Positions 31,210 through 46,301 of a stretch of 64,000 nt of DNA are shown piece by piece. The notes under the pieces are model-generated. The model was not told the DNA's origin, did not search any database, and was given only the letters and a program-made list of their open reading frames with translations. The position numbers were made by a program, and so were the translations under genes. Positions within the stretch are counted from its first letter, which is position 1. Each line of letters begins with the position of its first letter. Origin of the DNA: Megachile rotundata (Eukaryota; Arthropoda; Insecta; Hymenoptera; Megachilidae); assembly GCF_050947335.1 (NCBI RefSeq), contig NW_027473477.1, forward strand, positions 227,145-291,144, written 5' to 3'.

Positions 31210-33779
31210 TAGAACGACAATTACTATACTTATTACTCTTATTATTATCAATCTAACTCATATTATTAGCCATATTATGCTTATATGATCGATAGAACGA
31301 CAATTACTATACTTATTACTCTTATTATTATCAATCTAACTCATATTACCAGCCATATGATGCTTAAATGATCGATAGAACGACAATTACTATACTTATT
31401 ACTCTTATTATTATCAATCTATCTCATATTATTAGCCATATTATGCTTATATGATCGATAGAACGACAATTACTATACTCACTACTCTTATTATTATCGA
31501 TCTAACTCATATTATTAGCCATATTATGCTTATATTATCGATAGAACGACAATTACTGTACTTATTACTGTTATTATTATCAATTTAACTCATATTATTA
31601 GCCATATTATGCTTAAATGATCGATAGAACGACAATTACTATACTTATTACTATTACTATTATCAATCTAACTCATATTATTAGCCATATTATGCTTATA
31701 TGATCGATAGAACGACAATTACTATACTCACTACTCTTGCTATTATCAACCTAACTCATATTATTAGCCATATTATGCTTAAATGATCGATAGAACGACA
31801 ATTACTATACTTATTACTATTATTATTATCAATCTTACTCATATTATTAGCCATATTATGCATATATGATCGATAGGACGACAATTACTGTACTTATTAC
31901 TCTTATTATTATCAACCTAACTCATATTATTAGCCATATTATGCTTATATTATCGATAGAACGACAATTAATGTACTTATTACTGTTGTTATTATCAATC
32001 TAACTCATATTATTAGTCATATTATGCATATATGATCGATAGAACGACAATTACTATACTTATTACACTTACTATTATCAATCTAACTCATATTATTAGC
32101 CATATTATGCTTATATGATCGATAGAACGACAATTACTATACTCACTACTCTTACTATTATCAACCTAACTCATATTATTAGCCATATTATGCTTAAATG
32201 ATCGATAGAACGACAATTACTATACTTATTACTCTTATTATTATGAATCTAACTCATATTATTAAGCATATTATGCAGATACGATACGATAGAACTACAA
32301 TTACTATACTTATTACTCTTATTATTATCAATCTAACTCATATTATTAGCCGTATTATGCTTAAATGATCGATAGAACGATAATTACTATACTTATTACA
32401 CTTATTATTATCAATCTAACTCATATTATTAGCCATATTATGCTTATATGATCGACAGAACGACAATTACTATACTTATTATTCTTATTTTTATCAACCT
32501 AACTCATATTATTACCCATATTATGCTTAAATGATCGATAGAACGACAATTACTATACTTATTACTCTTATTATTATGAATCTAACTCATATTATTAGCC
32601 ATATTATGCAGATATGATCGATAGAACTACAATTACTATACTCATTACTCTTATTATTATCAATCTAACTCATATTATTAGCCATATTATGCTTATATGA
32701 TCGATAGAACGACAATTACTGTACTTATTACTCTTATCATTATCGATCTAACTCATATTATTAGCCATATTATGCTTATATGATCGATAGAACGACAATT
32801 ACTATACTTATTACTCTTATTATTATCAATCTAACTCATATTATTAGCCATATTATGCAGATATGATCGATAGAACGACAATTACTATACTTATTACACT
32901 CACTATTATCAATCTAACTCATATTATTAACAATATTATGCAGATACGATCGATAGAACTACAATTACTATACTCATTACTCTTATTACTATCAATCTAA
33001 CTCATATTATTAGCCATATTATGCTTAAATGATCGATAGAACGACAATTACTATACTCATTACTCGTATTATTATCAATCTAACTCATATTTTTAGCCGT
33101 ATTATGCTTATATGATCGATAGAACGACAATTACTATACTTATTACTATTATTATTATCAATCTTACTCATATTATTAGCCGTATTATGCTTATATGATC
33201 GATTGAACGACAATTACTATACTTATTACTCTTATTATTATCAATCTAACTCATATTATTAACCATATTATGCGAATTTGATCGATAGAACGACAATTAC
33301 TATACTTATTACTCTTATTATTATCAATCTAACTCATATTATTAGCCATATTATGCTTATATGATCGATAGAACGACAATTACTATACTTATTACTCTTA
33401 TTATTATCAATCTAACTCATATTACCAGCCATATGATGCTTAAATGATCGATAGAACGACAATTACTATACTTATTACTCTTATTATTATCAATCTATCT
33501 CATATTATTAGCCATATTATGCTTATATGATCGATAGAACGACAATTACTATACTCACTACTCTTATTATTATCGATCTAACTCATATTATTAGCCATAT
33601 TATGTTTATATTATCGATAGAACGACAATTACTGTACTTATTACTGTTATTATTATCAATTTAACTCATATTATTAGCCATATTATGCTTAAATGATCGA
33701 TAGAACGACAATTACTATACTTATTACTATTACTATTATCAATCTAACTCATATTATTAGCCATATTATGCTTATATGA

Positions 33780-33960
33780 TCGATAGAACGACAATTACTA
33801 TACTCACTACTCTTACTATTATCAACCTAACTCATATTATTAGCCATATTATGCTTAAATGATCGATAGAACGACAATTACTATACTTATTACTCTTATT
33901 ATTATGAATCTAACTCATATTATTAGCCATATTATGCTTATATGATCGATAGAACGACAA
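33780..33960 (+). repeat. Contracted HOR junction, monomer 7 joined to 13
   Basis: Class 6 (ACTATTACTATT near 33,727) is followed by a CTCACTACTCTTACTATT/CAACC/GCTTAAATG monomer and then directly by the TTATGAATC class (13). Classes 8-11 and one of the near-identical classes 7 and 12 are missing, a loss of five monomers (415 bp). Classes 7 and 12 have almost the same sequence, so an exchange between them explains the join with no scar. Confidence 0.8.
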
Positions 33961-35159
33961 TTACTATACTTATTACTCTTATTATTATCAATCTAACTCA
34001 TATTATTAGCCATATTATGCAGATATGATCGATAGAACGACAATTACTATACTTATTACACTCACTATTATCAATCTAACTCATATTATTAACAATATTA
34101 TGCAGATACGATCGATAGAACTACAATTACTATACTCATTACTCTTATTATTATCAATCTAACTCATATTATTAGCCATATTATGCTTAAATGATCGATA
34201 GAACGACAATTACTATACTCATTACTCGTATTATTATCAATCTAACTCATATTTTTAGCCGTATTATGCTTATATGATCGATAGAACGACAATTACTATA
34301 CTTATTACTATTATTATTATCAATCTTACTCATATTATTAGCCGTATTATGCTTATATGATCGATAGAACGACAATTACTATACTTATTACTCTTATTAT
34401 TATCAATCTAACTCATATTATTAACCATATTATGCGAATTTGATCGATAGCACGACATTTACTATACTTATTACTCTTATTATTATCAATCTAACTCATA
34501 TTATTAGCCATATTATGCTTATATGATCGATAGAACGACAATTACTATACTTATTACTCTTATTATTATCAATCTAACTCATATTACCAGCCATATGATG
34601 CTTAAATGATCGATAGAACGACAATTACTATACTTATTACTCTTATTATTATCAATCTATCTCATATTATTAGCCATATTATGCTTATATGATCGATAGA
34701 ACGACAATTACTATACTCACTACTCTTATTATTATCGATCTAACTCATATTATTAGCCATATTATGCTTATATTATCGATAGAACGACAATTACTGTACT
34801 TATTACTGTTATTATTATCAATTTAACTCATATTATTAGCCATATTATGCTTAAATGATCGATAGAACGACAATTACTATACTTATTACTATTACTATTA
34901 TCAATCTAACTCATATTATTAGCCATATTATGCTTATATGATCGATAGAACGACAATTACTATACTCACTACTCTTGCTATTATCAACCTAACTCATATT
35001 ATTAGCCATATTATGCTTAAATGATCGATAGAACGACAATTACTATACTTATTACTATTATTATTATCAATCTTACTCATATTATTAGCCATATTATGCA
35101 TATATGATCGATAGGACGACAATTACTGTACTTATTACTCTTATTATTATCAACCTAAC

Positions 35160-35893
35160 TTATTAGCCATATTATGCTTATATTATCGATAGAACGACAA
35201 TTAATGTACTTATTACTGTTGTTATTATCAATCTAACTCAATATTATTAGTCATATTATGCATATATGATCGATAGAACGACAATTACTATACTTATTAC
35301 ACTTACTATTATCAATCTAACTCATATTATTAGGCCATATTATGCTTATATGATCGATAGAACGACAATTACTATACTCACTACTCTTACTATTATCAAC
35401 CTAACTCATATTATTAGCCATATTATGCTTAAATGATCGATAGAACGACAATTACTATACTTATTACTCTTAATTATTATGAATCTAACTCATATTATTA
35501 GCCATATTATGCTTATATGATCGATAGAACGACAATTACAATGCTTATTATTCTTATTTTTATCAACCTAACTCATATTATTAGCCATATTATGCTTAAA
35601 TGATCGATAGACCGACAATTACTATACTTATTACTATTATTATTATCAATCTTACTCATATTATTAGCCATATTATGCTTATATGATCGATAGAACGACA
35701 ATTACTAATACTTATTACTCTTATTATTATCAATCTGACTCATATTATTAGCCATATTATGCTTATATGATCGATAGAACGACAATTACTATACTTATTA
35801 TTCTTATTTTTATCAACCTAACTCATATTATTAGCCATATTATGCTTAAATGATCGATAGACCGACAATTACTATACTTATTACTCTTATTGG
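35160..35893. other. Cluster of six indels in otherwise indel-free array
   Basis: A 5-bp loss occurs at 35,160/35,161 (CTAACT joins TATTAGCC; CATAT is missing). Five single-base gains follow, each the doubling of an existing base: CTCAATATT near 35,240, TAGGCC near 35,334, CTTAATTATT near 35,472, ACTAATACTT near 35,707, and TTGGTTATG near 35,892. They sum to zero, so the register is back to its previous phase afterwards. The corresponding stretches at about 38,314-38,650, 40,390-41,125 and 48,610-49,340 lack all of them. Doubled bases in a tight cluster look more like long-read consensus error than biology, though a genuinely damaged copy cannot be excluded. Confidence 0.85.
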
Positions 35894-36950
35894 TTATGAA
35901 TCTAACTCATATTACTAACCATATTATGCAGATACGATCGATAGAACTACAATCACTATACTCATTACTCTTATTATTATCAATCTAACTCATATTACCA
36001 GCCATATTATGCTTAAATGATCGATAGAACGACAATTACTATACTTATTACTCTTATTATTATCAATCTATCTCATATTATTAGCCATATTATGCTTATA
36101 TGATCGATAGAACGACAATTACTATACTCATTACTCGTATTATTATCAATCTAACTCATATTTTTAGCCGTATTATGCTTATATGATCGATAGAACGACA
36201 ATTACTATACTTATTACTATTATTATTATCAATCTTACTCATATTATTAGCCATATTATGCTTATATGATCGATAGAACGACAATTACTATACTTATTAC
36301 TCTTATTATTATCAATCTAACTCATATTATTAGCCATATTATGCATATATGATCGATAGAACGACAATTACTGTACTTATTACTCTTGTCATTATCGATC
36401 TAACTCATATTATTAGCCATATTATGCTTATATGATCGATAGAACGACAATTACTATACTCACTACTCCTACTATTATCAACCTAACTCATATTATTAGC
36501 CATATTATGCTTAAATGATCGATAGAACGACAATTACTATACTTATTACTCTTATTATTTTCAATCTAACTCATATTATTAGCCGTATTATGCTTAAATG
36601 ATCGATAGAACGACAATTACTATACTTATTACACTTATTATTATCAATCTAACTCATATTATTAGCCATATTATGCTTATATGATCGACAGAACGACAAT
36701 TACTATACTTATTATTCTTATTTTTATCAACCTAACTCATATTATTACCCATATTATGCTTAAATGATCGATAGAACGACAATTACTATACTTATTACTC
36801 TTATTATTATGAATCTAACTCATATTATTAACCATATTATGCAGATATGATCGATAGAACTACAATTACTATACTCATTACTCTTATTATTATCAATCTA
36901 ACTCATATTATTAGCCATATTATGCTTATATGATCGATAGAACGACAATT

Positions 36951-37660
36951 ACTGTACTTATTACTCTTATCATTATCGATCTAACTCATATTATTAGCCA
37001 TATTATGCTTATATGATCGATAGAACGACAATTACTATACTTATTACTCTTATTATTATCAATCTAACTCATATTATTAGCCATATTATGCAGATATGAT
37101 CGATAGAACGACAATTACTATTCTTATTACACTCACTATTATCAATCTAACTCATATTATTAACAATATTATGCAGATATGATCGATAGCACGACATTTA
37201 CTATACTTATTACTCTTATTATTATCAATCTAACTCATATTATTAGCCATATTATGCTTATATGATCGATAGAACGACAATTACTATACTTATTACTCTT
37301 ATTATTATCAATCTAACTCATATTATTAGCCATATTATGCTTATATGATCGATAGAACGACAATTACTGTACTTATTACTCTTATCATTATCGATCTAAC
37401 TCATATTATTAGCCATATTATGCTTATATGATCGATAGAACGACAATTACTATACTTATTACTCTTATTATTATCAATCTAACTCATATTATTAGCCATA
37501 TTATGCAGATATGATCGATAGAACGACAATTACTATTCTTATTACACTCACTATTATCAATCTAACTCATATTATTAACAATATTATGCAGATATGATCG
37601 ATAGCACGACATTTACTATACTTATTACTCTTATTATTATCAATCTAACTCATATTATTA
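36951..37660 (+). repeat. Five-monomer tandem duplication (415 bp)
   Basis: The ordered tags TCATTATCGATC, plain, ATTACTATTCTTATTACAC, AACAAT and GCACGACATTTAC appear at about 36,951-37,250 and again 415 bp later. The rare ATTACTATTCTT variant (TTCTT in place of ACTT) lies at 37,121 and 37,536, exactly 5 x 83 apart. The same variant occurs once in each later copy (42,351 and about 50,569), so the local duplication is confined to this copy and is probably younger than the spread of the variant. Confidence 0.82.
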
Positions 37661-38166
37661 GCCATATTATGCTTATATGATCGATAGAACGACAATTACT
37701 ATACTTATTACTCTTATTATTATCAATCTAACTCATATTACCAGCCATATGATGCTTAAATGATCGATAGAACGACAATTACTATACTTATTACTCTTAT
37801 TATTATCAATCTATCTCATATTATTAGCCATATTATGCTTATATGATCGATAGAACGACAATTACTATACTCACTACTCTTATTATTATCGATCTAACTC
37901 ATATTATTAGCCATATTATGCTTATATTATCGATAGAACGACAATTACTGTACTTATTACTGTTATTATTATCAATTTAACTCATATTATTAGCCATATT
38001 ATGCTTAAATGATCGATAGAACGACAATTACTATACTTATTACTATTACTATTATCAATCTAACTCATATTATTAGCCATATTATGCTTATATGATCGAT
38101 AGAACGACAATTACTATACTCACTACTCTTGCTATTATCAACCTAACTCATATTATTAGCCATATT

Positions 38167-41100
38167 ATGCTTAAATGATCGATAGAACGACAATTACTAT
38201 ACTTATTACTATTATTATTATCAATCTTACTCATATTATTAGCCATATTATGCATATATGATCGATAGGACGACAATTACTGTACTTATTACTCTTATTA
38301 TTATCAACCTAACTCATATTATTAGCCATATTATGCTTATATTATCGATAGAACGACAATTAATGTACTTATTACTGTTGTTATTATCAATCTAACTCAT
38401 ATTATTAGTCATATTATGCATATATGATCGATAGAACGACAATTACTATACTTATTACACTTACTATTATCAATCTAACTCATATTATTAGCCATATTAT
38501 GCTTATATGATCGATAGAACGACAATTACTATACTCACTACTCTTACTATTATCAACCTAACTCATATTATTAGCCATATTATGCTTAAATGATCGATAG
38601 AACGACAATTACTATACTTATTACTCTTATTATTATGAATCTAACTCATATTATTAAGCATATTATGCAGATACGATACGATAGAACTACAATTACTATA
38701 CTTATTACTCTTATTATTATCAATCTAACTCATATTATTAGCCGTATTATGCTTAAATGATCGATAGAACGATAATTACTATACTTATTACACTTATTAT
38801 TATCAATCTAACTCATATTATTAGCCATATTATGCTTATATGATCGACAGAACGACAATTACTATACTTATTATTCTTATTTTTATCAACCTAACTCATA
38901 TTATTACCCATATTATGCTTAAATGATCGATAGAACGACAATTACTATACTTATTACTCTTATTATTATGAATCTAACTCATATTATTAACCATATTATG
39001 CAGATATGATCGATAGAACTACAATTACTATACTCATTACTCTTATTATTATCAATCTAACTCATATTATTAGCCATATTATGCTTATATGATCGATAGA
39101 ACGACAATTACTGTACTTATTACTCTTATCATTATCGATCTAACTCATATTATTAGCCATATTATGCTTATATGATCGATAGAACGACAATTACTATACT
39201 TATTACTCTTATTATTATCAATCTGACTCATATTATTAGCCATATTATGCAGATATGATCGATAGAACGACAATTACTATACTCATTACACTCACTATTA
39301 TCAATCTAACTCATATTATTAACAATATTATGCAGATACGATCGATAGAACTACAATTACTATACTCATTACTCTTATTACTATCAATCTAACTCATATT
39401 ATTAGCCATATTATGCTTAAATGATCGATAGAACGACAATTACTATACTCATTACTCGTATTATTATCAATCTAACTCATATTTTTAGCCGTATTATGCT
39501 TATATGATCGATAGAACGACAATTACTATACTTATTACTATTATTATTATCAATCTTACTCATATTATTAGCCGTATTATGCTTATATGATCGATTGAAC
39601 GACAATTACTATACTTATTACTCTTATTATTATCAATCTAACTCATATTATTAACCATATTATGCGAATTTGATCGATAGAACGACAATTACTATACTTA
39701 TTACTCTTATTATTATCAATCTAACTCATATTATTAGCCATATTATGCTTATATGATCGATAGAACGACAATTACTATACTTATTACTCTTATTATTATC
39801 AATCTAACACATATTACCAGCCATATGATGCTTAAATGATCGATAGAACGACAATTACTATACTTATTACTCTTATTATTATCAATCTATCTCATATTAT
39901 TAGCCATATTATGCTTATATGATCGATAGAACGACAATTACTATACTCACTACTCTTATTATTATCGATCTAACTCATATTATTAGCCATATTATGCTTA
40001 TATTATCGATAGAACGTCAATTACTGTACTTATTACTGTTATTATTATCAATTTAACTCATATTATTAGCCATATTATGCTTAAATGATCGATAGAACGA
40101 CAATTACTATACTTATTACTATTACTATTATCAATCTAACTCATATTATTAGCCATATTATGCTTATATGATCGATAGAACGACAATCACTATACTCACT
40201 ACTCTTACTATTATCAACCTAACTCATATTATTAGCCATATTATGCTTAAATGATCGATAGAACGACAATTACTATACTTATTACTATTATTATTATCAA
40301 TCTTACTCATATTATTAGCCATATTATGCATATATGATCGATAGGACGACAATTACTGTACTTATTACTCTTATTATTATCAACCTAACTCATATTATTA
40401 GCCATATTATGCTTATATTATCGATAGAACGACAATTAATGTACTTATTACTGTTGTTATTATCAATCTAACTCATATTATTAGTCATATTATGCATATA
40501 TGATCGATAGAACGACAATTACTATACTTATTACACTTACTATTATCAATCTAACTCATATTATTAGCCATATTATGCTTATATGATCGATAGAACGACA
40601 ATTACTATACTCACTACTCTTACTATTATCAACCTAACTCATATTATTAGCCATATTATGCTTAAATGATCGATAGAACGACAATTACTATACTTATTAC
40701 TCTTATTATTATGAATCTAACTCATATTATTAGCCATATTATGCTTATATGATCGATAGAACGACAATTACAATGCTTATTATTCTTATTTTTATCAACC
40801 TAACTCATATTATTAGCCATATTATGCTTAAATGATCGATAGACCGACAATTACTATACTTATTACTATTATTATTATCAATCTTACTCATATTATTAGC
40901 CATATTATGCTTATATGATCGATAGAACGACAATTACTATACTTATTACTCTTATTATTATCAATCTGACTCATATTATTAGCCATATTATGCTTATATG
41001 ATCGATAGAACGACAATTACTATACTTATTATTCTTATTTTTATCAACCTAACTCATATTATTAGCCATATTATGCTTAAATGATCGATAGACCGACAAT

Positions 41101-44100
41101 TACTATACTTATTACTCTTATTGTTATGAATCTAACTCATATTACTAACCATATTATGCAGATACGATCGATAGAACTACAATCACTATACTCATTACTC
41201 TTATTATTATCAATCTAACTCATATTACCAGCCATATTATGCTTAAATGATCGATAGAACGACAATTACTATACTTATTACTCTTATTATTATCAATCTA
41301 TCTCATATTATTAGCCATATTATGCTTATATGATCGATAGAACGACAATTACTATACTCATTACTCGTATTATTATCAATCTAACTCATATTTTTAGCCG
41401 TATTATGCTTATATGATCGATAGAACGACAATTACTATACTTATTACTATTATTATTATCAATCTTACTCATATTATTAGCCATATTATGCTTATATGAT
41501 CGATAGAACGACAATTACTATACTTATTACTCTTATTATTATCAATCTAACTCATATTATTAGCCATATTATGCATATATGATCGATAGAACGACAATTA
41601 CTGTACTTATTACTCTTGTCATTATCGATCTAACTCATATTATTAGCCATATTATGCTTATATGATCGATAGAACGACAATTACTATACTCACTACTCCT
41701 ACTATTATCAACCTAACTCATATTATTAGCCATATTATGCTTAAATGATCGATAGAACGACAATTACTATACTTATTACCCTTATTATTTTCAATCTAAC
41801 TCATATTATTAGCCGTATTATGCTTAAATGATCGATAGAACGACAATTACTATACTTATTACACTTATTATTATCAATCTAACTCATATTATTAGCCATA
41901 TTATGCTTATATGATCGACAGAACGACAATTACTATACTTATTATTCTTATTTTTATCAACCTAACTCATATTATTACCCATATTATGCTTAAATGATCG
42001 ATAGAACGACAATTACTATACTTATTACTCTTATTATTATGAATCTAACTCATATTATTAACCATATTATGCAGATATGATCGATAGAACTACAATTACT
42101 ATACTCATTACTCTTATTATTATCAATCTAACTCATATTATTAGCCATATTATGCTTATATGATCGATAGAACGACAATTACTGTACTTATTACTCTTAT
42201 CATTATCGATCTAACTCATATTATTAGCCATATTATGCTTATATGATCGATAGAACGACAATTACTATACTTATTACTCTTATTATTATCAATCTAACTC
42301 ATATTATTAGCCATATTATGCAGATATGATCGATAGAACGACAATTACTATTCTTATTACACTCACTATTATCAATCTAACTCATATTATTAACAATATT
42401 ATGCAGATATGATCGATAGCACGACATTTACTATACTTATTACTCTTATTATTATCAATCTAACTCATATTATTAGCCATATTATGCTTATATGATCGAT
42501 AGAACGACAATTACTATACTTATTATTCTTATTTTTATCAACCTATCTCATATTATTAGCCATATTATGCTTAAATGATCGATAGACCGACAATTACTAT
42601 ACTTATTACTCTTATTGTTATGAATCTAACTCATATTATTAACCATATTATGCAGATACGATCGATAGAACTACAATTACTATACTCATTACTCTTATTA
42701 TTATCAATCTAACTCATATTATTAGCCATATTATGCTTAAATGATCGATAGAACGACAATTACTATACTTATTACTCGTATTATTATCAATCTAACTCAT
42801 ATTTTTAGCCGTATTATGGTTGTATGATCGATAGAACGACAATTACTATACTTATTACTATTATTATTATCAATCTTACTCATATTATTAGCCATATTAT
42901 GCTTATATGATCGATAGAACGACAATTACTATACTTATTACTCTTACTATAATCAATCTAACTCATATTATTAACCATATTATGCAGATATGATCGATAG
43001 AACTACAATTACTATACTCATTACTCTTATTATTATCAATCTAACTCATATTATTAGGCATATTATGCTTATATGATCGATAGAACGACAATTACTGTAC
43101 TTATTACTCTTATTATTATGAATCTAACTCATATTACTAACCATATTATGCAGATATGATCGATAGAACTACAATTACTATACTCATTACTCTTATTATT
43201 ATCAATCTAACTCATATTATTAGCCATATTATGCTTATATGATCGATAGAACGACAATTACTGTACCTATTACTCTTAACATTATCGATCTAACTCATAT
43301 TATTAGCCATATTATGCTTATATGATCGATAGAACGACAATTACTATACTCACTACTCTTACTATTATCAACCTAACTCATATTATTAGCCATATTATGC
43401 TTAAATGATCGATAGAACGACAATTACTATACTTATTACTATTATTATTATCAATCTTACTCATATTATTAGCCATATTATGCTTATATGATCGATAGAA
43501 CGACAATTACTATACTTATTACTCTTATTATTATCAATCTAACTCATATTATTAGCCATATTATGCTTATATGATCGATAGAACGACAATTACTACACTT
43601 ATTACTCTTATTATTATCAATCTAACTCATATTACCAGCCATATTATGCTTAAATGATCGATAGAACGACAATTACTATACTTATTACTCTTATTATTAT
43701 CAATCTATCTCATATTATTAGCCATATTATGCTTATATGATCGATAGAACGACAATTACTATACTCACTACTCTTATTATTATCGATCTAACTCATATTA
43801 TTAGCCATATTATGCTTATATTATCGATAGAACGACAATTACTGTGCTTATTACTGTTATTATTATCAATTTAACTCATATTATTAGTCATATTATGCTT
43901 AAATGATCGATAGAACGACAATTACTGTACTTATTACTATTATTATTATCAATCTTACTCATATTATTAGCTATATTATGCATATATGATCGATAGAACG
44001 ACAATTACTGTACTTGTTACTCTTATCATTATCGATCTAACCCATATTATTAGCCATATTATGCTTATATTATCGATAGAACGACAATTACTGTACTTAT

Positions 44101-45598
44101 TACTGTTATTATTATCAATCTAACTCATATTATTAGCCATATTATGCATATGTGATCGATAGAACGACAATTACTATACTTATTACACTTACTATTATCA
44201 ATCTAACTCATATTATTAGCCATATTATGCATATATGATCGATAGAACGACAATTACTGTACTTATTACTCTTATCATTATCGATCTAACTCATATTATT
44301 AGCCATATTATGCTTATATTATCGATAGAACGACAATTACTGTACTTATTACTGTTATTATTATCAATCTAACTCATATTATTAGCCATATTATGCTTAT
44401 ATGATCGATAGAACGACAATTACTATACTCACTACTCTTATTATTGTCAATCTAACTCATATTATTAGACATATTATGCTTATATTATCGATAGAACGAC
44501 AATTACTGTACTTATTACTGTTATTATTATCAATCTAACTCATATTATTAGCCATATTATGCATATATGATCGATAGAACGACAATTACTATACTTATTA
44601 CACTTACTATTATCAATCTAACTCATATTATTAGCCATATTATGCTTAAATGATCGATAGAACGACAATTACTATACTTATTACTCTTATTATTATGAAT
44701 CTAACTCATATTATTAAGCATATTATGCAGATACGATCGATAGAACTACAATTACTATACTTATTACACTCACTATTATCAATCTAACTCATATTATTAA
44801 CAATATTATGCAGATATGATCGATAGCACGACATTTACTATACTTATTACTCTTATTATTATCAACCTAACTCATATTATTAGCCATATTATGCTTATAT
44901 GATCGATAGAACGACAATTCCTATGCTTATTATTCTTATTTTTATCAACCTAACTCATATTATTAGCCATATTATGCTTAAATGATCGATAGACCGACAA
45001 TTACTATACTTATTACTCTTATTGTTATGAATCTAACTCATATTATTAACCATATTATGCAGATACGATCGATAGAACTACAATTACTATACTCACTACT
45101 CTTATTATTATCAATCTAACTCATATTATTAGCCATATTATGCTTAAATGATCGATAGAACGACAATTACTATACTTATTACTCGTATTATTATCAATCT
45201 AACTCATATTTTTAGCCGTATTATGGTTATATGATCGATAGAACGACAATTACTATACTTATTACTATTATTATTATGAATCTAACTCATATTACTAACC
45301 ATATTATGCAGATATGATCGATAGAACTACATTTACTATACTCATTACTCTTATTATTATCAATCTAACTCATATTATTAGCCATATTATGCTTATATGA
45401 TCGATAGAACGACAATTACTGTACTTATTACTCTTATCATTATCGATCTAACTCATATTATTAGCCATATTATGCTTATATGATCGATAGAACGACAATT
45501 ACTATACTCACTACTCTTACTATTATCAACCTAACTCATATTATTAGCCATATTATGCTTAAATGATCGATAGAACGACAATTACTATACTTATTACT
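38167..45598. repeat. 98-monomer tandem duplication, copy A (7.4 kb matched)
   Basis: Matches 46,302-53,733. The offset is 8,135 bp at both ends (TAGAACG at 38,183 and 46,318; ACTACATTTA at 45,326 and 53,461) and 8,218 bp in the middle (GCGAATTTG at 39,664 and 47,882). The middle difference arises because copy B gained one monomer early and lost one later. Private differences in copy A include CTGACTC near 39,225, GAACGTCAATT near 40,015, ATTACCCTTATT near 41,778 and CTGTGCTT near 43,853. I count about a dozen or so in total, which suggests identity above about 99.7%. The unit joins a family II part (to about 40.7 kb) to a family I part (40.7-45.3 kb). Confidence 0.87.
42832..42914 (+). repeat. 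Monomer present in copy A, missing from copy B
   Basis: This CTATTATTATT/CAATCTTAC monomer lies between the GGTTGTATG monomer and the CTTACTATAATC monomer. In copy B, GGTTGTATG (ending just before 51,050) is followed directly by CTTACTATAATC. The family I relatives at 10,200-10,330 and 14,270-14,395 also have the intervening monomer. The simplest reading is therefore a clean 83-bp loss in copy B rather than a gain in copy A. Confidence 0.88.
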
Positions 45599-46301
45599 CT
45601 TATTATTATGAATCTAACTCATATTATTAGCCATATTATGCTTATATGATCGATAGAACGACAATTACTATACTTATTACTCTTATTATTATCAATCTAA
45701 CTCATATTATTAGCCATATTATGCAGATATGATCGATAGAACGACAATTACTATACTTATTACACTCACTATTATCAATCTAACTCATATTATTAACAAT
45801 ATTATGCAGATACGATCGATAGAACTACAATTACTATACTCATTACTCTTATTATTATCAATCTAACTCATATTATTAGCCATATTATGCTTAAATGATC
45901 GATAGAACGACAATTACTATACTCATTACTCGTATTATTATCAATCTAACTCATATTTTTAGCCGTATTATGCTTATATGATCGATAGAACGACAATTAC
46001 TATACTTATTACTATTATTATTATCAATCTTACTCATATTATTAGCCGTATTATGCTTATATGATCGATAGAACGACAATTACTATACTTATTACTCTTA
46101 TTATTATCAATCTAACTCATATTATTAACCATATTATGCGAATTTGATCGATAGAACGACAATTACTATACTTATTACTCTTATTATTATCAATCTAACT
46201 CATATTATTAGCCATATTATGCTTATATGATCGATAGAACGACAATTACTATACTTATTACTCTTATTATTATCAATCTAACTCATATTACCAGCCATAT
46301 G
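45599..46301. repeat. Inter-copy segment of the 98-mer unit, contracted family II
   Basis: About 8.5 monomers lie between the end of the matched part of copy A and the start of copy B: classes 13-19 ending in GCGAATTTG (46,138), then classes 1 and 2. Class 2 (CATATGATG, 46,297-46,305) is followed directly by class 8 (CAATCTTAC, GCATATATG), so classes 3-7 are missing (five monomers, 415 bp). Classes 2 and 7 share the GCTTAAATG end, again consistent with exchange between similar 3' ends. Confidence 0.8.

Larger units (their letters stand above)
20668..34440. repeat. Family II domain built on a 19-monomer HOR
   Basis: The diagnostic GCGAATTTG monomer end lies at 20,737, 22,314, 22,480, 24,057, 25,801, 27,295, 28,042, 29,287, 29,619, 31,196, 33,272 and 34,434. 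Three intervals are exactly 1,577 bp (19 x 83): 20,737-22,314, 22,480-24,057 and 29,619-31,196. The others are 2, 21, 18, 9, 15, 4, 25 and 14 monomers, meaning contracted or expanded units with the same internal order. The TAGGACGACA tag gives the same picture (21,415, 23,158, 26,396, 28,471, 30,297, 31,874). Two 1-bp insertions occur, near 24,818 and 32,289. Private substitutions are sparse, about ten over 13.8 kb by eye. Confidence 0.88.
34441..38166. repeat. Mosaic domain with family II start and family I insert
   Basis: From 34,441 the block carries the GCACGACATTTAC tag followed by classes 1-12, and it is repeated 38 monomers later at 37,595. The family II part ends near 35,500. It is followed by family I classes: TACAATGCTTATTATTC, TAGACCG, CTCCTACTATT at about 36,471 and TACCCAT at about 36,747. 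The stretch 35,500-37,290 recurs at 40,730-42,520 (63 monomers). Two tandem copies of a five-monomer unit lie at the right side. The patch at 35,160-35,893 holds six indels and is listed separately. Confidence 0.8.
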
